Of a stretch of 6,193 bases of DNA, positions 6,001 to 6,193 are shown one piece after another; position 1 is the stretch's first letter; every line of letters begins with the position of its first letter. The notes beneath the pieces are model-generated. The model was not told the origin of the DNA. It saw only the letters and a list, made by a program, of their open reading frames with translations, and did no database searches. This DNA is from Alphaproteobacteria bacterium. Its GTDB lineage: Bacteria > Pseudomonadota > Alphaproteobacteria > UBA8366 > JADFVY01. The translations under genes were made by a program, and so were the position numbers. Where the stretch lies: the NCBI GenBank assembly GCA_029881615.1, contig JAOUMF010000141.1, forward strand, positions 1 through 6,193, read 5' to 3'.

Positions 6001-6193
6001 ACAGGGCCGGAGGCAACTTTGATCGGGCGGCAAGGGCTGTCCCGGGCGCGATGCAAATTTTAGTGCGATTTCTTCAAATTGGTTCTGGACAAAGGGGAAG
6101 TGTGGGCCTATACATTCGCTCGCCGGTCGGGACGAGCCCCGCCTCAGGAAGCGGAGCGGCACCCGGTTTGAAGCGTGGCCAGGTTTGCCGCGC
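6001..6193. other. Downstream intergenic region, no supported gene
   Basis: Beyond the hairpin no gene can be supported. A + frame from ATG 6051 stays open to the window edge (about 47 codons) but has no ribosome binding site and no recognisable protein. A - frame (5929-6162, 77 codons) is also unrecognised and runs across the hairpins. From about 6121 the sequence becomes GC-rich, with short self-complementary stretches such as CGGG (6128-6131) with CCCG (6138-6141). It could be an untranslated leader. No tRNA, rRNA or riboswitch class that I know was recognised. Confidence 0.5.
6086..6114 (+). promoter_or_regulatory. Candidate sigma70-type promoter pointing right
   Basis: TGGACA (6086-6091) matches the -35 consensus at five of six bases. 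After exactly 17 bases comes TATACA (6109-6114), matching the -10 consensus at four of six. It lies beyond the probable terminator in the only less GC-rich part of the gap, and initiation would fall near 6121. Such pairs also occur by chance, and no downstream gene is visible to confirm it. Confidence 0.4.

Noticed and set aside
5929..6162. 77-codon - strand frame downstream of the operon
   Set aside because: It passes through both hairpins, shows no known family pattern and has no clear ribosome binding site.
6051..6193. Start of a new + strand gene at ATG 6051, open to the edge
   Set aside because: There is no Shine-Dalgarno, the peptide is low in recognisable structure (rich in G, S, P, R), and the frame overlaps the promoter-like pattern. 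An open frame of this length is ordinary in GC-rich DNA.
1..6193. CRISPR array, insertion sequence, tRNA or rRNA
   Set aside because: No spaced direct repeats, transposase motif, terminal inverted repeats or tRNA/rRNA signature was seen on either strand.

Overview
The window holds one tightly packed run of genes, all on the + strand, from the start to about 5916, followed by 277 bases with no convincing gene. Base composition (GC-rich), ATGA stop/start overlaps, GTG starts and the protein families present suggest a proteobacterium, most likely an alphaproteobacterium. That placement is inference from style; no marker gene is present.

Layout. Positions 1-119 are the last 38 codons of a first ABC-transporter permease (MalF-like). 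Positions 116-1063 encode the second permease (MalG-like, EAA loop visible). Positions 1068-2165 encode the transporter ATPase (MalK/UgpC type, all nucleotide-binding motifs intact). After a 12-base gap with a strong ribosome binding site come the three subunits of a molybdenum hydroxylase of the xanthine dehydrogenase / CO dehydrogenase family, in medium-small-large order: FAD subunit (2178-3059), 2x[2Fe-2S] subunit (3056-3541) and molybdopterin-binding catalytic subunit (3538-5916). The last three genes are joined by ATGA overlaps. A GC-rich hairpin followed by a short T run at about 5975-6000 probably ends the transcript. Beyond it, a sigma70-like promoter pattern at 6086-6114 may drive something that starts at or past the right edge.

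How it works together. The layout reads as a substrate-specific catabolic operon: a CUT1-type importer brings a small molecule (nominally sugar-like) into the cytoplasm, and a cytoplasmic three-subunit hydroxylase/dehydrogenase oxidises it with water as oxygen donor, passing electrons Mo -> two [2Fe-2S] -> FAD -> an unknown acceptor. The substrate-binding protein and the rest of the first permease lie upstream of the window. No cofactor-insertion gene (XdhC/CoxD/CoxF type) is visible. The most interesting point is the catalytic subunit's active-site loop. It has neither the CODH sequence (AYRCSFR) nor the common AYRGAGR-type sequence but GPMRAPM, so the enzyme is not a classical CO dehydrogenase and its substrate is open.
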